Assembly: GCA_947630815.1 (NCBI GenBank)
Contig: CANRJD010000006.1
Location: 1-41,317, forward strand
DNA from: an uncultured Akkermansia sp.
Lineage (GTDB): Bacteria; Verrucomicrobiota; Verrucomicrobiia; Verrucomicrobiales; Akkermansiaceae
Length of the DNA: 41,317 nucleotides
Direction: 5' to 3'
Position numbers and translations under genes: made by a program
Notes under the pieces: generated by a model
Told to the model about the DNA's origin: nothing
What the model saw: the letters and a program-made list of their open reading frames with translations, nothing else
The model's database searches: none
In this document: positions 1 to 9,124 of the stretch, piece after piece
Layout: each line of letters opens with the position of its first letter
How positions within the stretch are numbered: position 1 is the stretch's first letter

Positions 1-2
1 AG

Positions 3-1001
3 CACCCGGCGCAGAACAATCTGGCGCCTCTCCCCACGGAGGAGAAAGTACGCATCATCGAGGATTTTGTGAACCGCTCGCGCAAGGAACCTGCCGACAT
101 TTCCCGCTACGATGAATGGCTGCGGGTGCAGTATGGCAACTATTTTGCCGAGCATTTCCCCTTTGCCTACACGCGCAAATATTGGGGGCACGAGGCGAGT
201 GAGCTTGAGACGCGCTGGGTGGGGAATCGTCTGCACGTTTCACCGCTAGCCGAGGTGCTGCGCGGAGCCTTTGCCGAGCAGAAGGAAAATTTCTACTACA
301 CCACCTTCATGAAGTACCCGAAGAAGGGAGGCTTCCGGAGCATTCTGGATCGCTGCCGAGAGGGGTTGGATATCCGCTTCCGCAGGAAGGTGGTTGCCAT
401 TGAACCACGGAGTCAGACTGTTTGTTTAGGAGATGGCTCGCACGTTCCGTACAAGCGCCTCTTTTCCTCCCTCCCCCTGCCGGAGATGGTGCGGCTTGTC
501 CCCGATTGCCCGGCAGAGGTACAGGAGGCGGCTGCTCAGCTGACCTGGACCTGCGGCTACCAAATCTCGCTCGGCTTCAACCGTGCGGACGTGGCAAAGC
601 ATCTGTGGTTTTACATCTACGATGAGGACATTCCCCCGGCACGGGTCTATTCGCCGAACCAGAAATCACCGGATAACGTGCCGGAGGGCTGTTCCTCCCT
701 GCAGGCAGAAGTGTTCTATGCCAATGATGCAGCCATACCTCCAGCGGCAGAGGTACTTGAGCGCACCATGGATAAATTGAAGGGCATCTGCGGTTTTTCA
801 GATGCCGATGTCGTCGTCCGCGATATCCGCTTCGAACCCTACGCCAACGTCTCCTTCACGCCATCTATCTACACCGCCCGCGAGCGCATCCTCACCTGGT
901 TGCGCTCTCTCAACATCACCCCCATCGGCCGCTTCGGTCTCTGGGATTACCTCTGGAGCCATCAAGCATTTAACTCAGGAAAGGAGGTTATCGATGGCTA
1001 A
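3..1001 (+). CDS. FAD-dependent amine-oxidase-like oxidoreductase, C-terminal part
   Basis: The reading frame is already open at the left edge, so the gene starts outside the window and only its last 332 codons are present. The GTG at 69 is internal and is not the real start. The sequence resembles the substrate and C-terminal halves of the protoporphyrinogen-oxidase/amine-oxidase FAD superfamily that often sits in polysaccharide clusters. Visible landmarks are KYWGHEASELETRWVGNRL, the segment KKGGFRSILDRC, and an FSSLPLPEMV strand typical of the second FAD-binding element. The N-terminal GxGxxG dinucleotide motif must lie upstream. The stop overlaps the start of the acyltransferase by 8 bases, indicating one operon. 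The substrate is unknown; modification of a sugar or lipid precursor for the surface glycan is inference from context. The codon use is that of the GC-richer part of the window, unlike the next gene. Confidence 0.75.
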   Translation, partial: HPAQNNLAPLPTEEKVRIIEDFVNRSRKEPADISRYDEWLRVQYGNYFAEHFPFAYTRKYWGHEASELETRWVGNRLHVSPLAEVLRGAFAEQKENFYYTTFMKYPKKGGFRSILDRCREGLDIRFRRKVVAIEPRSQTVCLGDGSHVPYKRLFSSLPLPEMVRLVPDCPAEVQEAAAQLTWTCGYQISLGFNRADVAKHLWFYIYDEDIPPARVYSPNQKSPDNVPEGCSSLQAEVFYANDAAIPPAAEVLERTMDKLKGICGFSDADVVVRDIRFEPYANVSFTPSIYTARERILTWLRSLNITPIGRFGLWDYLWSHQAFNSGKEVIDG

Positions 1002-2028
1002 AAATAATATCATGTATTTTTGGAGAGTTGTCTTTGCGTACGTCATTGCATTCCACCATTTATTAGCGATCTATGGAGAAGGATCCGGCTTTTACATAGG
1101 TGTGGATTTCTTTGCCATCATGTCAGGCTTTTTACTTCAACAGCATGCTCATGTTCATAAACAGGAGGATGTTTTTCATTACACATCGAAACGCTTTGTC
1201 TATTTCTGCCCCATCGTTACTATTTGTGGTTTGTTCCAAATGTTGATTGCTTATACTTATTGGTATAGCACTGGTTGCATGCCTTTTAATTGGTTCCTCT
1301 TGGAAAAAACAATAACCAAGATTATACATGCCATCCCGGAATTCCTTCTTCTAAATACTTATGAGCTGTTTCCCTCTCTTAACGGGCATGATTGGTACAT
1401 TCAGGCCCTCTTTGTGGTTTGTATTCCGGCATACTATTTATTAAAATATCATAAAAATTTGACTATAGAGGTAATAGCACCTTTAGTTGGAATTATTGGA
1501 TATTCTTATCTTATTCGAGAATACGGTTTTGCCCAAGGGTATATGACTCACCACGCAACGATCAATGGGATATGGAATTGGAGCCTTATTCGCGTTGCTT
1601 CTGGATTAATGCTAGGCATATTGTCATGGAAAGTTTCTCAAGATCTTCGTATTCGACACTCTGGAATTATAAGCTCATTCCTTTTTGCTCTCGTTATATT
1701 GTTATCGAAGTATTGGTACGAAAGCAGGTATGATTTTCTGTACATAATCATCCTTTTTGTGGCAATCTCCTTGGGCTTTTCCAGCAACATGAAAAATAAA
1801 ATGTGGACACACCCTTGGATGATTCATTTCAGCAATTTAACTATTTTTATTTATTTGGATCATAATATGCTGCGCCACGTGTGCAGGTTTTTTCTCCCTC
1901 AACTTACACCAGGCGTTAGCATTCTTTATTTCAGTTGTGTTACCTTGCTTTCTATATTTTTATATTGTCTAACAAAACATATAACGTATTATAAATTAGC
2001 AAATAACAAAAAAATAAAGGGAATTTGA
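994..2028 (+). CDS. Integral membrane acyltransferase (acyltransferase 3 family)
   Basis: A 344-residue, very hydrophobic protein with about ten predicted membrane helices. It matches the acyltransferase-3 family, which transfers acetyl or similar groups onto extracellular polysaccharides across the inner membrane. Near the N terminus it has the family's histidine-containing first helix (AFHHLL) followed by GVDFFAIMSGFLL, and later NGHDWYIQALF, a frequent loop signature. I chose the ATG at 994 rather than the upstream in-frame start at 802 because AGGAAAGGAGG lies 8 bases before it, the family motif begins immediately, and the extra 64 residues are low-complexity out-of-frame translation of the previous gene. 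It overlaps that gene by 8 bases. The gene is strikingly AT-rich compared with its upstream neighbour, suggesting separate acquisition. The acyl donor and the acceptor glycan cannot be told from sequence. Confidence 0.85.
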   Translation: MAKNNIMYFWRVVFAYVIAFHHLLAIYGEGSGFYIGVDFFAIMSGFLLQQHAHVHKQEDVFHYTSKRFVYFCPIVTICGLFQMLIAYTYWYSTGCMPFNWFLLEKTITKIIHAIPEFLLLNTYELFPSLNGHDWYIQALFVVCIPAYYLLKYHKNLTIEVIAPLVGIIGYSYLIREYGFAQGYMTHHATINGIWNWSLIRVASGLMLGILSWKVSQDLRIRHSGIISSFLFALVILLSKYWYESRYDFLYIIILFVAISLGFSSNMKNKMWTHPWMIHFSNLTIFIYLDHNMLRHVCRFFLPQLTPGVSILYFSCVTLLSIFLYCLTKHITYYKLANNKKIKGI

Positions 2029-2037
2029 ATCTCAACC

Positions 2038-4320
2038 ATGAATACCTCGAAAAAAGAACACGTAAAGAACCTCGTGGTAGGCTGCGGCCTGTCTGGCATG
2101 GTCGTGGCGGAGCGTATCGCCTCTCAGCTCGGTGAACCCGTGCTTATCATCGATAAACGCGCCCATATTGGCGGGAATATCTACGATGAAAAGGCTCCCG
2201 AAACGGGAGTGACCGTGCATAGGTTCGGCCCCCACGTATTTCATACGAACGATAAGCAGGTGTGGGACTATATGAGTAGCTTTACGGAATGGCATCCTTT
2301 CATGTCCCGTGTGAAAGCGGTGGTGGATGGTACGGAGGTGCCTGTACCTTTCAACCTGGATTCACTGCATGCGCTCTTCCCTCGCACAATGGCAACCCGC
2401 ATCGAGGAGAAATTGATCGCGGCATTTGGGTTTAACACGGAGGTACCCATCCTCAGACTGCGTGAGACGAAAGAGGCGGATCTGCGCCAGCTGGCAGATT
2501 TTATCTATGAAAAGGTGTTTGCCGTGTATACGATGAAGCAATGGGGGCTGACGGCGGAACAGTTGGATCCTTCTGTGAGTGGGCGTGTGCCGATACGCAT
2601 TGGACGAGACAACCGCTATTTTCGCGACACGTACCAAGCCATCCCATCCGAAGGCTACACGACGCTGGCACAGCGTATGATTGATCACCCACTTATTGAA
2701 GCACGCCTCAATACAAACTGGTCGGATGTGAAGGAGACGATTTCCTATGACCGGCTTTTCTTCACGGGACCGATTGATGAGTTTTTCGGCTACGGGTTTG
2801 GCGCACTCCCATACCGCAGTCTGGATATTCAGTTCCAAAATCTGCCGCGTGAGTTTGCACAGTCTGGTATTCAAATCAATTTTCCTTGTAACTATGACTT
2901 TACTCGAAGTGTGGAATACAAGTACTTCTTGGACGAGAAAACACCGCATACCACCATCTCGCGCGAATATCCCTGCGCTTACTCTCCCGGCAAGAACGAA
3001 CCCTACTACCCTATCCCATCCCCCGAAAACGCCGCTCTCTACAAGCGTTATCAACAACTCGCCGCCTCCCTCCCCAACACGCACTTCCTCGGTCGCCTCG
3101 CATCTTACCGCTACCTCAATATGGATCAGACGGTAGGGGAAGCATTAGAAATCTTTTCTCCAATATCCCGATTTATGCACGAATACAATCGTGGTCACAA
3201 ATTAGCTGCGGGGATGCTATCATATTTCCAGAAGGAGATAGATTGCATCAATGCTTCGAAAATCAGAAAGTCAGAAAACCCAAGATTTTCACATCTTGAG
3301 TCGTACAAATCTCTTGAAGAATTGTATCAAGGGTTTGGAAAGGAATCGAATGTTCATATTATAGACACCCTAGAAAAGCTAAAAATCTATGTAGAAGAAA
3401 ATAGATGGAATGAGGAGAATTTTGAGACGAATGTTTTTTACCGAGGTCAGAATCAGGCTACGTGGCTATGTCGTTCCTCCCTTTTACGCATGGCAACAAG
3501 CTTCTATCCAGACATTCAAGAGCAATTCACGGATTTTTTGCAGAAGCATAGAACTTTGTGGAAGGAGATATTTATCTATAAAGGACTTAATGATGAAAAA
3601 ATAAAACACTTGTTAAATCAATTCAAGAAAATCAATATCAGTAAAAATTATGTCGCTTTTCAAGAGGAAATGTGTCGACGTATTAGGATTGCCCAGAAAT
3701 GTTGGAATGGTAGTTGTCAAGAGGTCACAAATGCTGGAGGTTTTGAAGTCGCAGCACAGCATTACGGTCTCCCTACGCACCTTATAGACTTTACCAGAGA
3801 TCCGTGGATTGCTTTATTCTTTGCAATATACAACCATGAGAATTGCAAAGATATGTGTGACAATAGTGTTAGTTTGCAAAATTACGTTGCCGTTATATGC
3901 CTTGAAGCTGATAAAGAGGAATTGGTTGATTATGAAAAAATGCGCAAAGATTCTATGAATAATATGAATTCTGCTCTCAAAAATAGTTCTCCGATAGATC
4001 AGAACGCATGGAATGAGTCTTGTCGCAAATGGGATAAGTATGATGATTCAAGCGAGTTACTCAAATTAAACAAACTTGCTATTATTGATCACCTTTCAGG
4101 AAACCGAAAAATTGGCAACGATAGAATAGAAAAACAGAAAGGCGTGCTTTTTTCTCTGTGTGTTCACTCTAATTTATGCCTGGAGGATGCAGTAAGGCTG
4201 GTCGAGGGTAAGCATGAACTGCACTGCACACTTATTTCTCGAAAACTTTTACCCTATATTAACGAACTTTTGAGAAAAAAGGGTATTAATGAGGAATCCT
4301 TAGGGTTAAAAATTAAATAA
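2038..4320 (+). CDS. glf: UDP-galactopyranose mutase fused to a C-terminal FRG domain
   Basis: Residues 1 to about 372 are a full-length UDP-galactopyranose mutase, the flavoenzyme that interconverts UDP-galactopyranose and UDP-galactofuranose. It shows the FAD-binding GCGLSG (15-20), RFGPHVFHTND, the DNRYFRDTYQAIPSEGYT block, TGPIDEFFGYGFG, REYP and the terminal GRLASYRYLNMDQTVGEAL. Ordinary mutases end here. This ORF runs on without a stop for nearly 390 more residues that carry the hallmarks of the FRG domain: FYRGQ at 467-471, then QHYGLPTHLIDFTRDPW from 574, followed by ALFFA. FRG domains are functionally uncharacterised as far as I know. The mutase part has the GC-richer composition of the host; the FRG part is AT-rich, with the change near 3130-3160. 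Start ATG at 2038 lies 9 bases after the acyltransferase. The mutase call is very secure, the FRG call good. Confidence 0.92.
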   Translation: MNTSKKEHVKNLVVGCGLSGMVVAERIASQLGEPVLIIDKRAHIGGNIYDEKAPETGVTVHRFGPHVFHTNDKQVWDYMSSFTEWHPFMSRVKAVVDGTEVPVPFNLDSLHALFPRTMATRIEEKLIAAFGFNTEVPILRLRETKEADLRQLADFIYEKVFAVYTMKQWGLTAEQLDPSVSGRVPIRIGRDNRYFRDTYQAIPSEGYTTLAQRMIDHPLIEARLNTNWSDVKETISYDRLFFTGPIDEFFGYGFGALPYRSLDIQFQNLPREFAQSGIQINFPCNYDFTRSVEYKYFLDEKTPHTTISREYPCAYSPGKNEPYYPIPSPENAALYKRYQQLAASLPNTHFLGRLASYRYLNMDQTVGEALEIFSPISRFMHEYNRGHKLAAGMLSYFQKEIDCINASKIRKSENPRFSHLESYKSLEELYQGFGKESNVHIIDTLEKLKIYVEENRWNEENFETNVFYRGQNQATWLCRSSLLRMATSFYPDIQEQFTDFLQKHRTLWKEIFIYKGLNDEKIKHLLNQFKKINISKNYVAFQEEMCRRIRIAQKCWNGSCQEVTNAGGFEVAAQHYGLPTHLIDFTRDPWIALFFAIYNHENCKDMCDNSVSLQNYVAVICLEADKEELVDYEKMRKDSMNNMNSALKNSSPIDQNAWNESCRKWDKYDDSSELLKLNKLAIIDHLSGNRKIGNDRIEKQKGVLFSLCVHSNLCLEDAVRLVEGKHELHCTLISRKLLPYINELLRKKGINEESLGLKIK

Positions 4321-4394
4321 CATTATGCTAGGTATAGCAACATCAATTCCATTCTCATGTCGCTGTTAAAAAATCTCAAAATTTCATTTAATCT

Positions 4395-6302
4395 ATGGAC
4401 ATTCATATCGTACTCTTGAGCAGCGATGCTTTTGTGGAATACTGCGCATCCACTATGGCATCTATTCTCTATAACATAAAGGAAGATTATTTTGTACATT
4501 TTTACATATTAACACGAGACATTAAACAGCATAATAGAAAAAAACTTGCTAAGCTTTCTGAAATTCATCCTTGTACTATTGATTTTCCTGAAATAACAGA
4601 AAGTATGCTGGATGCATTTTCAGGAATTCAATTCCCTTCTCATGTTGTTAAAATCGCATACGCGAGGATATATATACCAGACCTTTTACCGAACGTAGAT
4701 AAAGCAATTTTCATCGATTCGGATACGATTGTGCGTTCCGATATTTCTCAAATGTACGAGCAAGATCTTGGTGGAAATTTTTTTGCAATGGTAGAAGATG
4801 CTAATTGGAAAAATCTTTCTGCCCGCTTATGGGGAAAGGAAGATGGCTCATGCTATTTTAACGATGGTGTTATGTTAATCGATTGCTCTGCACTTCGAAA
4901 GAACAATTATCTGCAAATTATCAAGCAGCAATGCAAAAAAAATTTTTCGAAATACAGAATAGGAGATCAAGATGTACTTAATGATGCATTCAAAAACCGA
5001 ATCCTTCGCCTTGATGTGACATGGAATTGTTATCATGAATTTTTTTTTAAGAAGCTTCATGTTTATGTACCAGATGATGAAGAAAAATTCAATAACACTT
5101 GCGAAAATCCAAACATAGCACATTTTGTTGGTCCTGAAAAACCTTGGTTTTCAATATGTGAGCATAGATTTAAGAAGGATTATCTGTTTTATAATAAATT
5201 AACTCCCTTTCACAGAGTTATAAGGAAGGCAAGATACGAGATCTTTAAGAAAAAGTACTTGGAATTTACCCTATTCAACCGTGTCATATATAGATCAGAG
5301 CTCACGGAAAGTGGAGAGATTGTTCAGTTCCTTGGAATTATTTTTAAAAGAGGGCAAAATGGATTGATCAGATCTATTCATAGTAAAAATTTATGGATAT
5401 TGTATATTTTTTGTATTCCTCTTATCAAAAAGAAAGATAGTGATATTGAACGTTATATTAAGTTTTGTAATGTTCCTCTTTATTATAGTAAAAAATCCAA
5501 TTTGGAAGTAATCAATGAAACTCTATTAGAGGAGGTGCGCTCTTTGAAGGATCAGGTTGCTTTTTTGGCGCATAGAATTAATTTGGTCAATAGAAAATCT
5601 TCCAATTTAAAATGCATAGTGGAAGCTCAAAAATTGCATCACCAGGTGTTTGCAAGATACCGAGCCGCTTTTGAAGGGAAAAAGGTTGTTTTAGTATGCA
5701 CGGGACCTAGTGCTAAAAACTATCGTCCCATTCCAGACGCCATCCATGTAGGCGTCAACGGAGCAATTTATCTCGATCATGTGAAACTTGATTTTCTTTT
5801 TATTCAGGATGGGACAGTGAAGCAGAAAGTTAATTCTTCCTTGAATAAAGATGCCTATGAGTATGTGGGAAACGACTGTAAGAAATTTTTCGGAATCATA
5901 CCTGAAGACCGTCTATCTGTTATATGTAAGGATATTGTTCGCATTCCCGCCACTTATGCTAATTCTCCTTCTATTTCTCAGTATGTGCTGGAGGATTTAT
6001 TTTCTCACAATATAGCCTACGATTTAACAAGAGAACCGATGGGGGATTTCTCAGGAACTCCCTTTTCAGCCCTTCAGTTTATCTTATTCACGCATCCTAA
6101 GACGTTGTATCTCGTAGGATGGGATTGTAGTGCTGGTTACGCTTATGATACGCCTAACGCAATCAACCCTGCTAATTACCAAGTGAATATAATGAAAAAA
6201 TACTTCTTACCTTTCATAAAACTCAATTATCCTGATATTGAGATCATATCAATCAACCCTGTGGGACTCAAAAATATGTTCACAGACGTGTACATGAAAT
6301 AA
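4395..6302 (+). CDS. GT8 glycosyltransferase with a second C-terminal Rossmann-like domain
   Basis: A 635-residue protein with two parts. Residues 1 to about 300 are a GT8-type retaining glycosyltransferase of the LPS galactosyl/glucosyltransferase kind: an N-terminal IHIVLLSSD strand, the metal-binding DSD triad at 108-110 inside FIDSDTIVRSDI, FNDGVMLID, a DQDVLND segment, and the HFVGPEKPW block that closes the nucleotide-sugar site. A short heptad-like stretch near 375-410 links to a C-terminal domain from about 428. That domain begins with VVLVCTGPSAKNY and contains LYLVGWDCSAGY, reminiscent of DUF115/MAF-type or sialyltransferase-like Rossmann domains; I cannot assign it firmly. It lies 74 bases after the mutase, without a clear ribosome site. 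It is AT-rich throughout. The likely role is adding two sugars, or a sugar plus another group, to the surface glycan. Confidence 0.82.
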   Translation: MDIHIVLLSSDAFVEYCASTMASILYNIKEDYFVHFYILTRDIKQHNRKKLAKLSEIHPCTIDFPEITESMLDAFSGIQFPSHVVKIAYARIYIPDLLPNVDKAIFIDSDTIVRSDISQMYEQDLGGNFFAMVEDANWKNLSARLWGKEDGSCYFNDGVMLIDCSALRKNNYLQIIKQQCKKNFSKYRIGDQDVLNDAFKNRILRLDVTWNCYHEFFFKKLHVYVPDDEEKFNNTCENPNIAHFVGPEKPWFSICEHRFKKDYLFYNKLTPFHRVIRKARYEIFKKKYLEFTLFNRVIYRSELTESGEIVQFLGIIFKRGQNGLIRSIHSKNLWILYIFCIPLIKKKDSDIERYIKFCNVPLYYSKKSNLEVINETLLEEVRSLKDQVAFLAHRINLVNRKSSNLKCIVEAQKLHHQVFARYRAAFEGKKVVLVCTGPSAKNYRPIPDAIHVGVNGAIYLDHVKLDFLFIQDGTVKQKVNSSLNKDAYEYVGNDCKKFFGIIPEDRLSVICKDIVRIPATYANSPSISQYVLEDLFSHNIAYDLTREPMGDFSGTPFSALQFILFTHPKTLYLVGWDCSAGYAYDTPNAINPANYQVNIMKKYFLPFIKLNYPDIEIISINPVGLKNMFTDVYMK

Positions 6303-6363
6303 ATTTTTTTCGTATATAATTCAATACTTCCATTTATCCCCAATCAAAACTACAACAAACATC

Positions 6364-8403
6364 ATGAAAAACAACGAAACAATCAAACTTTTAGTATGTT
6401 ATCACAACAAATCAGAAATTATCAATTCTGATTTATGCGTGCCCATACAGGCAGGTAGGGCCATCGCCAAAGAAAACTTTCCCGGGATGATTGGAGACGA
6501 TACCGGAGAAAACATATCTGATAAAAATGATTTATATGCTGAAATTACGGCATACTATTGGGCGTGGAAAAACCGCCATCAACTTGGAAATCCAGACTAT
6601 ATTGGACTCATGCACTATAGAAGACATTTTGTATTTGATGAATCTTCTCCTCTATTGGGACTTCAAGTGGATGACAAGTTTAAGAAAGGATACTCGTGTG
6701 TTCCAGTGGAGACATTCTATCCATCGTATGTAGATGATATTGGTCTCGATCTTTCCTATGTAAAAAACAGTCTTCGCAAGTCTGACTTTATATGTGCTAA
6801 AGGAAGCGATGTCTCTTATATTCCGGCAAAGTCAGCTTATGATGAATACTTATTAAATGTCAAAACATCTAGGAAAGAAGATTACGACAGCCTTGTGGAA
6901 GTCCTTCTGAAACATTATCCCGAGTATGCCAATGCGGTGTTCAAGTTCTCTCATGGGACAATCAAACATTTTTACAATATGTTTGTGATGAAATGGGAGT
7001 TATTTGAGGAGTATTGCAGTTTTCTTTTCCCTGTTTTATTTGAGGTAGAGCCAAAGATTAATTTTCAAAATAGATGCAGAGAAAGTTACCGGGTTATGGG
7101 ATATCTCGCAGAAATCATGCTAAGCATGTTCATTTTTAAGAAAAAAGGGGAGAAGTTACCAATTAAAGAATTATATGTTAGCTATATAAAAGATACCAGA
7201 AAAATTGAGATTGCCAAGGATATCGATGATTCTCATGTGGGTATTGCAATGGGGTGCAGTGCCTCATACGCTCCATATTTGTGTGTATATTTGCAATCTA
7301 TTAAGGATAACTCAAGTTCAAAAAGAAGGTACGATATCTATGTTCTTGAATCGTCTTTCTCGCAGGAAATGAGGAAACGTTTAGAGAAATGGGTGACCAC
7401 TGAAAATATCTCTATTCGCTTCATTAATCCTGAACGCTGGTTTCACGATAAAAATTTGCATATAGACAACAAATCGCTCAGTCGAGAGTGTTATTACCGA
7501 TTGGCTGCTCCCTACATTCTTCACGATTACAAAAAAATCATCATTACTGATATTGATTTAATATGTAAGAACGATATCGGAATTTTATCTGAGGTGGACA
7601 TGGAGGGTTGTCCCTTGGCTGCATGCATAGATTCTTTCTGGGGAGGTATTATTAACAAGTTGCCTGATAAGATGAACTATGCTGTTACAGATTTAGAGTT
7701 AGAGGATCCATACCAATATTTTAATACAGGGGTGATGGTTGTAGATACTGATTACTTTGTGAACAATGATCTCTTATCTGCAGCTCTTGAAATATCCTCT
7801 GAAAGAAGATTATGCTTGCAGGAACAGGATGCACTAAATATACTACTGAAAGGCAAGATAAAAAAGCTCGACACGAAGTGGAACGTCGAAGTGAATAATA
7901 AAATTATAGAAGACAATTATGAAAAATATGTACCACGTGCACAGTATGGCGAATGGGAGATATGTGCTGAGGATCCATACATCCTTCATTTTGTAGCTTC
8001 GAGGAAGCCTTGGTTTTTTCCCTTCGATAATTTTTCTCATGTTTGGTGGCATTATGCAAGGTTAACTCCTTTTTATGAGGAAATTTTGCACATGCTTATG
8101 AGTTATAGAATAAGTCAAGTAATGCCGCATGCAAGCAACGCAATGGTTATTAGTTTGAGACAGGAACTCGGGAAAGTTCACTTCCCAAATATTGGTAGAC
8201 GATTTGCAAAAAACGAAAGAGAAATCAGATTGATGTATGTTATGGAGCATTGCGTGATTTTCAAACTGAAGAAATGGAGATATGCCTTGGGAAGGATATT
8301 TAGTTTTGGAGAGAAACATAAAAAATATCAACAAAAATATGACGCAACGAAGAATCTGTTAAAGGAAGCAAAGGAGCTTAAAAAGGTGCTACGCAGAGTG
8401 TAA
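6364..8403 (+). CDS. DUF4422-GT8 bifunctional glycosyltransferase
   Basis: A 679-residue protein that begins with a DUF4422 domain (roughly 5-255). Its family signature, PDYIGLMHYRRHF, is clear near residues 77-89, and the preceding LYAEITAYYWAWKN block also fits. The second half, from about 290, is a GT8 glycosyltransferase: VGIAMGCSASYAPYL at the nucleotide-binding strand, the D-x-D at 396-398 (ITDIDLICKNDI), QYFNTGVMVVD, EQDALN and YILHFVASRKPWFFP. DUF4422 is itself regarded as a glycosyltransferase-like family, so the protein may add two sugars in succession. Start ATG follows the previous gene by 61 AT-rich bases. It is the last gene of the glycan cluster; the sequence then runs into an insertion-sequence remnant. 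Composition is AT-rich like the preceding gene. Confidence 0.86.
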   Translation: MKNNETIKLLVCYHNKSEIINSDLCVPIQAGRAIAKENFPGMIGDDTGENISDKNDLYAEITAYYWAWKNRHQLGNPDYIGLMHYRRHFVFDESSPLLGLQVDDKFKKGYSCVPVETFYPSYVDDIGLDLSYVKNSLRKSDFICAKGSDVSYIPAKSAYDEYLLNVKTSRKEDYDSLVEVLLKHYPEYANAVFKFSHGTIKHFYNMFVMKWELFEEYCSFLFPVLFEVEPKINFQNRCRESYRVMGYLAEIMLSMFIFKKKGEKLPIKELYVSYIKDTRKIEIAKDIDDSHVGIAMGCSASYAPYLCVYLQSIKDNSSSKRRYDIYVLESSFSQEMRKRLEKWVTTENISIRFINPERWFHDKNLHIDNKSLSRECYYRLAAPYILHDYKKIIITDIDLICKNDIGILSEVDMEGCPLAACIDSFWGGIINKLPDKMNYAVTDLELEDPYQYFNTGVMVVDTDYFVNNDLLSAALEISSERRLCLQEQDALNILLKGKIKKLDTKWNVEVNNKIIEDNYEKYVPRAQYGEWEICAEDPYILHFVASRKPWFFPFDNFSHVWWHYARLTPFYEEILHMLMSYRISQVMPHASNAMVISLRQELGKVHFPNIGRRFAKNEREIRLMYVMEHCVIFKLKKWRYALGRIFSFGEKHKKYQQKYDATKNLLKEAKELKKVLRRV

Positions 8404-8501
8404 CTTGCATGATTGATCCACCAAACTAAAACCTATACGTTTTGTTTCAACTAACCGCTCCCTTTCGACAGAGATGAATTTCTTAATGCTTGTGAAGATT
8501 A

Positions 8502-8924
8502 AACTGGTGCCCATTTTTCGACACATTGGAAGCTTATTTAAGCCCCCCATTTTGTGTACATCAGGCGCGTAGCTTTCTTATATCATCCGATAACCTCGGA
8601 TGTCAACCCATTTTGGCGCGATTTTGTAGCGTAGGTGCTGCAGCCCAAGCGTAGCGAGGGCGCGGCGCGTAGCGCCGCAAGCCGCGCCGGAGCGGAAAAA
8701 TCGCGCCAAAAATTCGCCGCCATCGGGGACTCGGCTGACTCCCGGTACATCTCTGGACTCCGGTAACCCAACACCGAGTGAGACCGTTCTTTGTTGTAGT
8801 ATTCCAGCCATTCTGCCGTCATCTCCATAGCCTCTTCCAAGCTTCCGGGATCACGCTGCAGGAAGAACTCATGCTTGTATGTCCTCCAAAAGCGCTCCAC
8901 GACGATGTTATCTGCCCATCGCCC
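8502..8924 (-). mobile_element. IS3-family insertion sequence, truncated right-end remnant
   Basis: The segment holds the last part of an IS3-family transposase gene plus what looks like the downstream element end. The region from about 8502 to 8700 is repeated in diverged form at 40497-40676, which supports it being a mobile-element end. Shared stretches include TTTTGTGTACATCAGGCG and a hairpin CATCCGA-TAACC-TCGGATG at 8584-8602. The other half of the transposase and the left end are absent, so it cannot move by itself. The left truncation point is sharp, at about 8924, where the transposase frame meets an unrelated TAG stop. Confidence 0.7.
8583..8924 (-). pseudogene. IS3-family transposase (integrase core) C-terminal fragment
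   Basis: The - strand reads GRWADNIVVERFWRTYKHEF followed by WLEYYNKERSHSVLGYRSPEMY. This is the end of the DDE integrase core of IS3-family OrfB transposases, including the glutamate of the catalytic triad (the E of VERFW). The frame is closed by TAG directly before the GRW motif (complement of 8925-8927), so at least 200 residues including the two catalytic aspartates are missing. After the EMYRESAE segment the translation is low-complexity and arginine/alanine-rich, consistent with running into the non-coding element end before the TGA at 8583. It is non-functional. Confidence 0.8.
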
Positions 8925-9028
8925 CTAATTAAAAAACTGCCAAAATGATGCGCGAAGTGATAGAATCACCTTGCCGGAGCAGGAGTTCGCCCAAGATATT
9001 AGGCGAACTCCCGGCGTGGGGATCCGAA

Positions 9029-9083
9029 AAAATCCGCGCAACGCGCACATTATTAATAGACAGACGCATTTTCTAATGCGTTT
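9029..9083. repeat. Dispersed intergenic repeat, short copy (modules C and D)
   Basis: The segment from AAAAAATCCGCGCAACGCGC through ACATTATTAATAGAC to the palindrome ACGCATT-TTCT-AATGCGT (9064-9081) recurs with few changes at 36114-36190. The palindrome also recurs at 10418-10443. It sits between the IS remnant and the phosphoesterase gene. Confidence 0.7.
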
Positions 9084-9124
9084 ACCCTGATCGATGATTT
9101 TTGGGACTTGCGAGGGATTGTCAA

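Noticed and set aside
802..993. N-terminal extension of the acyltransferase frame
   Set aside because: It is out-of-frame translation of the preceding oxidoreductase. A strong AGGAAAGGAGG ribosome site and the first membrane helix fix the start at 994.
8640..8700. Short GTAGCG/GCGCCGC repeats looked like a CRISPR or tandem array
   Set aside because: The units are irregular, lack uniform spacers, and are part of the IS-end sequence that recurs at 40620.
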